This document shows positions 1 through 5,058 of a stretch of DNA of 5,058 nt, in pieces. The notes beneath the pieces are model-generated. The model saw only the letters and a list, made by a program, of their open reading frames with translations, did no database searches and was not told where the DNA came from. Each line of letters opens with the position of its first letter. Position 1 is the first letter of the stretch. The stretch covers positions 1 through 5,058 of the forward strand of contig JAEZDR010000026.1 of NCBI GenBank assembly GCA_023433265.1, given 5' to 3'. The position numbers and the translations under genes were made by a program. Origin of the DNA: Bacteroidota bacterium. Lineage in GTDB: Bacteria; Bacteroidota; Bacteroidia; Chitinophagales; Chitinophagaceae.

Positions 1-5
1 AGTAA

Positions 6-215
6 TTGCTCCGTTAGGAGCAAAGGATCGGTAGCAACGTTCAATGATCGAGAGGGAAATTGCTGCGCCAGGAGCAAAGGACTGGTGGAACGAATGACAC
101 CATCAACATTCGCAAAACATCATCTAAACAAAGGATTTTATTGCTTTGCCCCTACAGGGCAATGTACCATTGTTGCGTTTTGTTTTGCTACCGATCCGCC
201 GCCCCAACAGGGCGG
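6..215. repeat. Structured intergenic repeat element, copy 1
   Basis: First of two near-identical tandem units. Seen directly, in order: hairpin A at 6-23 (TTGCTCC, loop GTTA, GGAGCAA; 7-bp stem); left arm 25-37 (GGATCGGTAGCAA); hairpin B at 60-77, a version of hairpin A with one mismatch in the stem; hairpin C at 91-112 (CGAATG/CATTCG, 10-nt loop); hairpin D at 146-162 (TTGCCC/GGGCAA); right arm 185-197 (TTGCTACCGATCC), the exact 13-base reverse complement of the left arm; hairpin E at 199-215 (CCGCCC/GGGCGG). Hairpins A and E sit just outside the arms, giving a rough mirror symmetry. No convincing reading frame runs through it. The layout recalls REP/BIME elements and the hairpin ends of IS200/IS605-type transposons, but that kinship is inferred. 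The element may begin before the window. Confidence 0.85.
25..197. repeat. 13-bp inverted arms enclosing the core of repeat copy 1
   Basis: GGATCGGTAGCAA at 25-37 and TTGCTACCGATCC at 185-197 are perfect reverse complements separated by 147 bases. Just inside the arms, CAATG (left, near 42-46) and CATTG (168-172) can also pair, so the whole 25-197 segment could close into one long imperfect stem in single-stranded DNA or RNA. CAATG at 160-164 can instead pair locally with 168-172, overlapping hairpin D, so alternative folds compete. Confidence 0.8.
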
Positions 216-250
216 GAGGGCAGTGTCCTGCAATGGCTTATTAACGGTAA

Positions 251-463
251 TGCTCCGTAGGTAGGAGCAAAAGGTCGGTAGCAACGTTCAATGATCGAGA
301 GGGAAATTGCTGCGCCAGGAGCAAAGGATGGGTGGAAATGAATGACACCATCAACATTCGCAAAATATCATCTAATCAAAGGATTTTATTGCTTTGCCCC
401 TACAGGGCAATGTACCATTGTTGCGTTTTGTTTTGCTACCGATCCGCCGCCCCTATAGGGCGG
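251..463. repeat. Structured intergenic repeat element, copy 2
   Basis: Second unit, in the same orientation as copy 1 and offset by 244-248 bases. From the left arm to the end of hairpin E, I count about eight differences over roughly 188 aligned bases, so about 96% identity by eye. Matching parts: hairpin A at 251-269 with its loop enlarged from GTTA to GTAGGTA; left arm 273-284, which has lost one A so that only TCGGTAGCAA (275-284) pairs exactly with 433-442; hairpin B at 307-324; hairpin C at 339-360, where a T-G wobble replaces the first C-G pair; hairpin D at 394-410, unchanged; right arm 433-445, unchanged; hairpin E at 447-463 with loop CTATA instead of CAACA. The unit ends about 50 bases beyond the kup stop codon. 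Neither copy shows a hairpin followed by a T tract on the kup strand, so it is not an obvious intrinsic terminator. Confidence 0.85.
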
Positions 464-512
464 TGGGGCAACCTGTCGCTCTAAAATTACTTGCAGACTT
501 AATCTTCAAGCA

Positions 513-2504
513 TTACCCCCGTTCATCATCGTAAATGCGTCGAAGTGGCAGGTTAGCCACGGGCGATACTACCAAGGGGAATTTTTCAATTACAACGTTG
601 CTGGTATCGAGTCCAAAGCCACGCTCTTCAGACAGGCTGATGTCTTTCAGCCAGAAATGAACTTTCATAATAAGCTTTTCCCAGAAAGGAAGCTCATTGT
701 CCTGGCTTAGGAACTTCTCCATAACAATGAAGGTAAAATCGCCTACCACGTTACTTCTTTCCAGACTTTCGTAGCGGCTGGTAATGTTTACTTCCCGGGC
801 AGTTACAAGATCGGCTATCACCTTTTTAAACATCAGGTTGATGCGCGGCTGTATCCTGAAACCAAGGCGAAAATCTACCCTGATGATATCGTTGGGAATG
901 ATGTGCTCAACTTTGTATTCGGAGGTATAAGGTTCGTCAACCGTATCCACATGGATGAACCAATATATATCGGCGCGTTTGGGTTTACGGTTAAGGATGG
1001 AATAAATAATCTTGTGTTCTATCTCGCGGTAGTTATCGGCACTAGTAAGGTAAACGAGGTGGGTGGCATATTTAGGCACCGTCTTATCGTTACTTAGTTC
1101 CTGTAGTTTGGTAACATAGTGTTCCAGGCGCACAAATTCAATGTAGCGGTTCTTGATTTTCCTGGCCCTGAACCAGTCGTACATGATGAGGAAGAGTGTA
1201 CCGCCTATTATTACTGTAACGTAACCGCCATGTGGAAACTTATCAGAATTAGCCACAAGGAAGCTAAGTTCAATGATGAGATAGAGTGATATGAACAGGT
1301 AAATGAGAAAAGCCTTCGTTCTTTTAAGCACAAGGAAGTTGGCAAGCAACACGGTGGTGGCAAGCATGCTGAGTGTTATCACTAATCCATAGGCGCCCTC
1401 CATATTGGATGCTTTTTTAAAATAGAGCACTACCAATACGCAACCTACATACAACATGAGGTTAACTGCGGGAATATAAATCTGGCCCTTTGCCTCCGAT
1501 GGGTAGTTAACCTTAAGGCGCGGCCAAAGGTTTAGCCGGATAGCCTCATTTATTAATGTGAAAGAGCCGGTAATAGAAGCCTGGCTTGCAATGACGGTTG
1601 CCACTGTTGCAATAGCCACTCCGACTATTTTAAACCATTGAGGCATCACTCCATAAAACGGGTTAAAACCTGCAGATATCATTTGCTCTGTAATCACTAC
1701 ACCTTCGTAATGACTAAGTAACCAAGCACCCTGCCCAAGGTAATTAAGTATTAGGCAGGTCTTCACGAAGATCCAGGAGTATCTTATGTTCCATTTGCCA
1801 CAGTGGCCGAGGTCGGAATAGATGGCTTCCGCCCCCGTTGTACACAAGAACACGCCGCCGAGGATAAAAAAGCCTCCCGGATACATTACCAGCAACTCCA
1901 CCGCATAATAAGGGTTAAAGGCCTTTAGTACGTGTAAGTCGTCAGAAATGTGAATAATGCCGAGCGTTGCCAGCAAGGTGAACCAAACAGACATTACAGG
2001 ACCAAAGAACTTGCCTATTGCAGCGGTACCGAACTGCTGCATGAAAAACAAAAACGAAATAATTGCTATTACGATGTAAACGATGGTCCACTGGCTGATG
2101 TCTGCAAATTGTGGCAACTGGCGTAAGCCCTCGATAGCCGAAGTAACCGAAATGGGAGGGGCGATCATACCATCGGCTATCATAGCTGCGCCACCTATCA
2201 TTGCTGGAAAAACAAACCAGCGTTTTCGCCTTCTTACCAAGGCAAACAAACTGAATATACCGCCCTCGCCTTTGTTATCGGCTTGCAGCGCGAGAATAAC
2301 ATACTTGATGGTAGTAAGTAAAGTCAGCGTCCAGATAATACAAGATAATGCACCTACGATGAGGTGTTCATCTATTACCTTGTTCTTTACAATTGCATTT
2401 AAAACGTATAAGGGAGAAGTTCCAATGTCGCCAAAGATGATTCCCAGGGCAATGAGGAGTGTTGCTAAGGTAATTTTATCCGGATGTCTGCCGTCTGGTT
2501 TCAT
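513..2504 (-). CDS. kup: Kup-family potassium uptake transporter
   Basis: Low-affinity potassium importer of the KUP/HAK/KT family in the inner membrane, normally coupled to proton entry. The 663-residue protein is complete and near the family's usual bacterial length (about 620-670). Family motifs seen: GDIGTSPLY at residues 25-33 in the first membrane helix; GEGGIFSLFAL near 79-89; ADGMIAPPISVTSAIEGL at 111-128; TTGAEAIYSDLGH at 223-235; NYLGQGAWLL at 255-264; SQASITGSF at 308-316; FPHGGYVTVIIG near 424-435. The acidic residues D26, E126 and E227 lie in the motifs linked to cation transport in the family. About twelve hydrophobic segments lie between residues 13 and 443, followed by a soluble cytoplasmic tail of about 220 residues. 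The ATG at 2504 begins a short tail directly before the first helix, as in relatives. No clear ribosome binding site or strong promoter is visible upstream. The gene stands alone: lipA ends 441 bases upstream and the repeats lie downstream. Confidence 0.97.
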   Translation of the reverse strand: MKPDGRHPDKITLATLLIALGIIFGDIGTSPLYVLNAIVKNKVIDEHLIVGALSCIIWTLTLLTTIKYVILALQADNKGEGGIFSLFALVRRRKRWFVFPAMIGGAAMIADGMIAPPISVTSAIEGLRQLPQFADISQWTIVYIVIAIISFLFFMQQFGTAAIGKFFGPVMSVWFTLLATLGIIHISDDLHVLKAFNPYYAVELLVMYPGGFFILGGVFLCTTGAEAIYSDLGHCGKWNIRYSWIFVKTCLILNYLGQGAWLLSHYEGVVITEQMISAGFNPFYGVMPQWFKIVGVAIATVATVIASQASITGSFTLINEAIRLNLWPRLKVNYPSEAKGQIYIPAVNLMLYVGCVLVVLYFKKASNMEGAYGLVITLSMLATTVLLANFLVLKRTKAFLIYLFISLYLIIELSFLVANSDKFPHGGYVTVIIGGTLFLIMYDWFRARKIKNRYIEFVRLEHYVTKLQELSNDKTVPKYATHLVYLTSADNYREIEHKIIYSILNRKPKRADIYWFIHVDTVDEPYTSEYKVEHIIPNDIIRVDFRLGFRIQPRINLMFKKVIADLVTAREVNITSRYESLERSNVVGDFTFIVMEKFLSQDNELPFWEKLIMKVHFWLKDISLSEERGFGLDTSNVVIEKFPLVVSPVANLPLRRIYDDERG

Positions 2505-2550
2505 AAACTGGCTGTACCTGGGCTATAACTGCTTCAGTATAATATAAACG

Positions 2551-2566
2551 GTGTTTGAAAAAACAC
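2551..2566. repeat. Small hairpin upstream of kup
   Basis: GTGTTT (2551-2556) and AAACAC (2561-2566) form a perfect 6-bp inverted repeat around GAAA. It lies 47-62 bases upstream of the kup ATG, where a promoter or 5' leader would be. It could be an operator half-site pair or chance in an AT-rich region. Confidence 0.4.
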
Positions 2567-2633
2567 ACGAAGTTATAGTTTATCTCAACCATTCATCTTA
2601 AATGTTCAAATTCTCCTTCTGCGGCCATCGGTC

Positions 2634-2664
2634 TGGCCCACCATAACCAATCGACTGTGGGCCA
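2634..2664. repeat. 8-bp inverted repeat in the lipA-kup gap
   Basis: TGGCCCAC (2634-2641) and GTGGGCCA (2657-2664) are perfect reverse complements around a 15-base loop. There is no T tract on either side, so it does not look like an intrinsic terminator. Its role is unknown. Confidence 0.55.
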
Positions 2665-2677
2665 TGTGCCGAGAGTT

Positions 2678-2716
2678 ACCCCTCTCCCCCTCGGTTAGAA
2701 AGGCCGGGGTTAAGGG
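2678..2716. repeat. C-rich/G-rich segment, possible decayed hairpin repeat
   Basis: A run ACCCCTCTCCCCCTCGG (2678-2694) is followed after a short spacer by GGCCGGGGTTAAGGG (2702-2716). CCCC with a bulge and GG can pair with CCGGGG (2687-2694 with 2704-2709). The pattern recalls the CCCCTCTCC...GGGGCCGGGG type of dispersed intergenic repeat found in many bacteria, but the arms no longer match well. Calling it a relic is inference. Confidence 0.35.
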
Positions 2717-2843
2717 TTTGACGACCGTTAGGTGATGACATAACTATAATAGAGACACCTATATCCTTTTACTTAGCCCGATCGTTAAAAGAGGATTTGC
2801 TCAGTGAATTAGAAATATGACCATGAAACACATGTATATCTGG

Positions 2844-2862
2844 AAATCCGTGCAAAGGATTT
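2844..2862. repeat. Small hairpin downstream of lipA
   Basis: AAATCC (2844-2849) and GGATTT (2857-2862) form a perfect 6-bp inverted repeat around a 7-base loop, about 85-100 bases past the lipA stop. No T tract follows on the minus strand. Confidence 0.4.
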
Positions 2863-2908
2863 GAGACTCCTGCTTTGAAATTTGCCTCCAGGGGGTATGG
2901 CTTACTCC

Positions 2909-2923
2909 GTACCTAAAGGGTAC
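2909..2923. repeat. Small hairpin just past the lipA stop
   Basis: GTACC (2909-2913) and GGTAC (2919-2923) pair perfectly around TAAAG. It lies 23-37 bases beyond the lipA stop, where a transcript end would be expected. The stem is only 5 bp and is not followed by a T run on the minus strand, so a terminator role is weakly supported. Confidence 0.35.
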
Positions 2924-2945
2924 TTAAAGCCAGCCAATAGGCTTA

Positions 2946-3881
2946 CTATAGCGCAGCACCTCCCTTAGAAGCAAGCCATTGTTGCCTGCCAATCCCGGGA
3001 ATAATCTGCTTTTCCGACCTATAAGACGACCGTACCAGCGGACTGCTTTCCACATAATCAAAGCCCAGGGTATATCCAATCTCTTTTAGTTCGGCAAACT
3101 CATCGGGGTGTACAAACTTCGCTACCGGCAGGTGTTTCTGGCTGGGCTGCAGGTACTGGCCAAGCGTTAACACGTCTACGCCCACACCTATAAGGTCGTG
3201 CATGCTTTCAATTACCTCTTCCTTAGTTTCACCAAGACCCAGCATGATGCCGGTTTTGGTACGCATGCCGCCCTGTTTTAAAATTCTCAGCACTTCAAGG
3301 CTGCGGCGGTATTTAGCCTGGATGCGCACCTGCCTTGTGAGCCTTTCAACAGTTTCCATGTTATGGCTTACCACCTCGGGCGCTGCCTCTATGATGCGCG
3401 CAATATTTTCTTCCTGCCCTTTAAAGTCCGGTATCAGCGTTTCAAGCGTAGTAGAAGGATTGAGTGCTTTTACTGCCTTGATGGTGTTGTTCCAGATAAT
3501 GGAACCTCCATCCGGTATTTCGTCACGGTCAACGCTGGTGATAACGGCGTGCTTCACCTTCATCAGGTAAATGGCTTCAGCCACGCGTTGTGGTTCGTCC
3601 CAATCTACCGGAAGCGGTTTACCTGTAGCCACAGCACAAAAGCCACAACTTCTGGTACAAATATTACCGAGGATCATGAAAGTGGCTGTACCCTCGCCCC
3701 AGCACTCACCCATGTTGGGACAATTGCCGCTTTCGCAAATGGTGTGAAGCTTATGGTTATCAACCAGCCCGCGAACGTGTTTATAATTGTCGCCAATGGG
3801 CAATTTTACCTTCAGCCATTTGGGCTTTTGAAGTTTTCCTGAAGCTGAATAAGGCTCTGCTGTTACTTGTATTTCCTCCAT
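2946..3881 (-). CDS. lipA: Lipoyl synthase (radical SAM)
   Basis: LipA inserts two sulfur atoms at C6 and C8 of octanoyl groups carried on lipoyl domains, making lipoate for the pyruvate and 2-oxoglutarate dehydrogenase complexes and the glycine cleavage system; it acts in the cytoplasm. The 311-residue length fits the family. Both iron-sulfur cluster sites are intact: the auxiliary-cluster cysteines C49, C54 and C60 in CESGNCPNMGEC, and the radical SAM cysteines C75, C79 and C82 in CTRSCGFC. The RSSY motif at 284-287 holds the serine that ligates the auxiliary cluster in studied enzymes. SVDRDEIPDGG at 116-126 is the usual SVxRDDxPDGG segment with small changes. The ATG at 3881 has AAGGAG at 3899-3894, 12 bases away, a slightly long spacing. 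The gene follows the exported-protein gene by 48 bases on the same strand. Its octanoyltransferase partner lipB is not in the window. Confidence 0.98.
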   Translation of the reverse strand: MEEIQVTAEPYSASGKLQKPKWLKVKLPIGDNYKHVRGLVDNHKLHTICESGNCPNMGECWGEGTATFMILGNICTRSCGFCAVATGKPLPVDWDEPQRVAEAIYLMKVKHAVITSVDRDEIPDGGSIIWNNTIKAVKALNPSTTLETLIPDFKGQEENIARIIEAAPEVVSHNMETVERLTRQVRIQAKYRRSLEVLRILKQGGMRTKTGIMLGLGETKEEVIESMHDLIGVGVDVLTLGQYLQPSQKHLPVAKFVHPDEFAELKEIGYTLGFDYVESSPLVRSSYRSEKQIIPGIGRQQWLASKGGAAL

Positions 3882-3919
3882 GATATCCCTTCTCTCCTTT
3901 TCTAGACAGAATAAGGGGA

Positions 3920-3927
3920 CAAATTTA
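3920..3927 (-). promoter_or_regulatory. Candidate lipA promoter, -7 element
   Basis: On the minus strand, 3927-3920 reads TAAATTTG, a perfect match to the Bacteroidota -7 consensus TAnnTTTG. It sits just after the stop of the upstream gene (TAA at 3932-3930) and 38 bases before the lipA ATG, leaving room for a leader of about 30 bases. The expected TTG at -33 is not clear (GTGG is near that position), so strength is uncertain. It would let lipA be transcribed separately from the gene before it. Confidence 0.45.
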
Positions 3928-3929
3928 GC

Positions 3930-4742
3930 TTATCTTCTCTTACCCACCACGAGAGCGAGGTAAGCATTGAAAAAGAACTTGTTATTGCTGGTATGCACCA
4001 AAATGGGCATTTCCTGCGTGTAGTAATCAGCCGTAACGCCCACCTCTAAAGCGGATAGCACTTCGTTGAAACGGCCGTAATCGAACCTGACTGCCAGGCG
4101 CCCGTGAAAGCCCGGTACAAATTTGATAAAGCCGAATCCTTTTGTAAATCCTGAAGAACCAATCGTTTCCGTGTACCGGGAACCGGCGAAGTAGGCCGTA
4201 TCATCATTGCGGTAACGAACATCGCGGTAACCACTGGCGTTACTGGGATCCATAACCTTCAGGAAGTAAGGTTTCAACAAGCCGGCAGAAAATCCGCCCC
4301 CGTAGATGGCGCTGATAGCCACACCATTTTTGGGACCTTTCCCTCCCAGCAGATGTTGCTGGGCAAAACCGAGCTTGACGAAATAGAGGTTGTTTATTTT
4401 TCCAAAGATGAAGGGGTTAGCACCCGAGAAAATTGAAATAGAGGTAAGCTTTTCTTCTTTAGGATGGCGCTTTTCACCCAGTTCAATCCAGTATAAATGG
4501 GTTCTCTTTATTGACTTTGCCCTGCCATGTTCGTAAAACAAACCATAACCGTCGGTGTTTAGTTTAAACCCGAAAGCGTTTTGCCTGTTGAAGATGATAG
4601 TTCCTTCCGCTTCCCTCTCCACCAGTTTGCGAATGCGTTCGGCTTCGGCCTTTCTCTTCGCTTTCTTCGCCTGCTTTTTTGTTTGGCTAAAACAGGATGC
4701 AGTAACGGCCAACAATAAAATAACTAACGTTATCTTCTTCAC
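3930..4742 (-). CDS. Exported protein of unknown function, possible outer-membrane beta-barrel
   Basis: I do not recognise a named family. I place the start at the GTG at 4742, giving 270 residues that open with a typical signal peptide (MKKITLVILLLAVTASCFSQ). The same frame stays open upstream to an ATG at 4838, but those 32 extra residues would precede the signal peptide and overlap the divergent osmC start. Cleavage probably falls after CFS, before the glutamine; a lipoprotein site at C17 is possible, but residue -3 is threonine, a poor lipobox. Next comes a highly charged Lys/Ala/Arg/Glu segment (about 22-46), then NAFGFKLNTDGYG near 55-67. The rest is rich in glycine and aromatic residues in alternating patterns (for example GLFYEHG, LYFVKLGF, AISAIYGGGFSAG, FFFNAYLALVVG), which suggests beta strands of a barrel or surface protein. 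It may share a transcript with lipA. Confidence 0.85.
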   Translation of the reverse strand: MKKITLVILLLAVTASCFSQTKKQAKKAKRKAEAERIRKLVEREAEGTIIFNRQNAFGFKLNTDGYGLFYEHGRAKSIKRTHLYWIELGEKRHPKEEKLTSISIFSGANPFIFGKINNLYFVKLGFAQQHLLGGKGPKNGVAISAIYGGGFSAGLLKPYFLKVMDPSNASGYRDVRYRNDDTAYFAGSRYTETIGSSGFTKGFGFIKFVPGFHGRLAVRFDYGRFNEVLSALEVGVTADYYTQEMPILVHTSNNKFFFNAYLALVVGKRR

Positions 4743-4787
4743 GAGTTTATATTTGGGACGTGTAAATTTATATAAAAACAATATCTG
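4743..4787. promoter_or_regulatory. Divergent promoter region between the exported-protein gene and osmC
   Basis: Only 45 bases separate the two divergent starts. On the plus strand, TATATTTG at 4748-4755 matches the Bacteroidota -7 consensus TAnnTTTG exactly and lies 32 bases before the osmC ATG; no clear TTG lies about 19 bases upstream. On the minus strand, TAAATTTA at 4770-4763 matches at all but the last base and could serve the exported-protein gene. That 8-mer is also a perfect palindrome, so it could be a shared operator. The leftward transcript would have a leader of about 15 bases or less. Confidence 0.45.
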
Positions 4788-5058
4788 ATGACTGCTGAAA
4801 TAGTTTACCAGGGCAACCTTAGAACGGTAGCAAGACATGTGCAGAGCGGAAGTACCATAGAAACCGATGCTCCCACCGACAACCAGGGCAAGGGAGAAAG
4901 GTTTTCGCCTACCGACCTGCTGGCTACTTCCCTAGGTGCTTGCATGATGACGGTAATGGGCATCAAGGCAAGAGATATGGGGATAAACCTGGAAAACACG
5001 AGAATAGAAATAACCAAGGTAATGGCAAGCGATCCCCGGCGAGTGAGCGGTATTAAGG
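4788..5058 (+). CDS. OsmC-family protein, N-terminal part (cut by window end)
   Basis: Ninety codons run open from the ATG at 4788 to the window end with no stop. The sequence begins MTAEIVYQGNLRT, contains GERFSPTDLLATSLGACMMT at residues 36-55 and continues with KARDMGINLENTRIEITKVM. The SPTDLLATSLGAC stretch with C52 is the hallmark of the OsmC/Ohr fold; this cysteine is one of the two redox-active cysteines in characterised members, which reduce organic hydroperoxides. The second cysteine would lie beyond the window, so whether this is a true peroxidase or another OsmC-type protein cannot be judged. The short N-terminus and spacing to the cysteine fit the general OsmC group better than Ohr. 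No Shine-Dalgarno is visible, only an A-rich leader, as is common in Bacteroidota. It is divergent from the exported-protein gene. Confidence 0.92.
   Translation, partial: MTAEIVYQGNLRTVARHVQSGSTIETDAPTDNQGKGERFSPTDLLATSLGACMMTVMGIKARDMGINLENTRIEITKVMASDPRRVSGIK

Larger units (their letters stand above)
2505..2945. other. Gene-free stretch between lipA and kup
   Basis: 441 bases between the lipA stop and the kup start, both genes reading leftward. I find no credible reading frame, tRNA or known riboswitch. It holds at least four short perfect or near-perfect inverted repeats and a C-rich/G-rich segment, listed separately. It must contain the 3' end of the lipA transcript and probably the kup promoter, but I see no TAnnTTTG match upstream of kup on the minus strand. 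The best AT-rich candidate is around 2536-2547, and it is poor. Confidence 0.7.

Noticed and set aside
60..260. A 66-codon plus-strand reading frame within the repeats
   Set aside because: It spans hairpins and the junction between repeat copies, has no recognisable protein features, and the one-base shift between copies breaks the same frame in copy 2.
447..463. Intrinsic terminator for kup formed by hairpin E of copy 2
   Set aside because: The GC-rich stem is well placed past the kup stop, but no T tract follows it on the minus strand, so it is not a standard terminator.
1..478. CRISPR array
   Set aside because: There are only two copies with a period of about 245 bases, and the repeated part is far longer than a CRISPR repeat with hardly any unique spacer between.
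2083..2547. A 154-codon plus-strand reading frame opposite the kup start
   Set aside because: It lies almost entirely antisense to the well-supported transporter and its composition mirrors that gene.
2823..2864. Possible small gene starting at ATG 2823 on the plus strand
   Set aside because: Only 13 codons before a stop, with no ribosome binding site or promoter match.
3202..3842. Plus-strand reading frames opposite lipA
   Set aside because: They are antisense to the intact, motif-complete lipA and show no family features.
4743..4838. N-terminal extension of the exported protein to an ATG at 4838
   Set aside because: The extra 32 residues would precede an ordinary signal peptide and overlap the osmC coding region on the other strand; the GTG at 4742 fits better.
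4805..5017. A 70-codon minus-strand reading frame at the right edge
   Set aside because: It is antisense to the OsmC-family gene, whose conserved SPTDLLATSLGAC motif shows the plus strand is the coding one.

Overview
The window looks like a chromosomal segment from a member of the Bacteroidota, probably from the Chitinophagaceae or a close relative. The grounds are the protein types, two perfect matches to the Bacteroidota -7 promoter consensus TAnnTTTG in front of genes, weak or absent Shine-Dalgarno sites at most starts, and intergenic hairpin repeats of a style common in this phylum. The lineage is inferred from style, not from a search.

Layout, left to right. Bases 1 to about 478 hold no gene. 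They contain two direct tandem copies of a roughly 210-base, hairpin-rich element at a period of 244-248 bases. Bases 513-2504 (minus) encode a complete Kup-family potassium transporter. Bases 2505-2945 are a 441-base gene-free stretch with several small hairpins and what may be a decayed GC-rich repeat. Bases 2946-3881 (minus) encode lipoyl synthase, LipA. Bases 3930-4742 (minus) encode an exported protein of unknown function, starting at a GTG. Its stop lies 48 bases before the lipA start, so the two could be co-transcribed, although lipA also has a good promoter match of its own in the gap. Bases 4788-5058 (plus) are the first 90 codons of an OsmC-family protein cut by the window edge. It diverges from the exported-protein gene across only 45 bases.

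The genes do not form an obvious pathway. Kup takes up potassium, LipA inserts sulfur into protein-bound octanoyl groups to make lipoate, and OsmC-family proteins commonly act on organic peroxides. Lipoate and OsmC proteins are both part of thiol and redox biology, but a functional link here is only speculation. No lipB lies in the window.

The part least explained by known genes is the tandem repeat at the left edge. Each unit has long inverted arms, with a compact hairpin just outside each arm and further hairpins between them. Differences between the two copies fall mostly in loops and linkers. It resembles a REP/BIME-like or other small non-autonomous mobile element. No transposase is present in the window.
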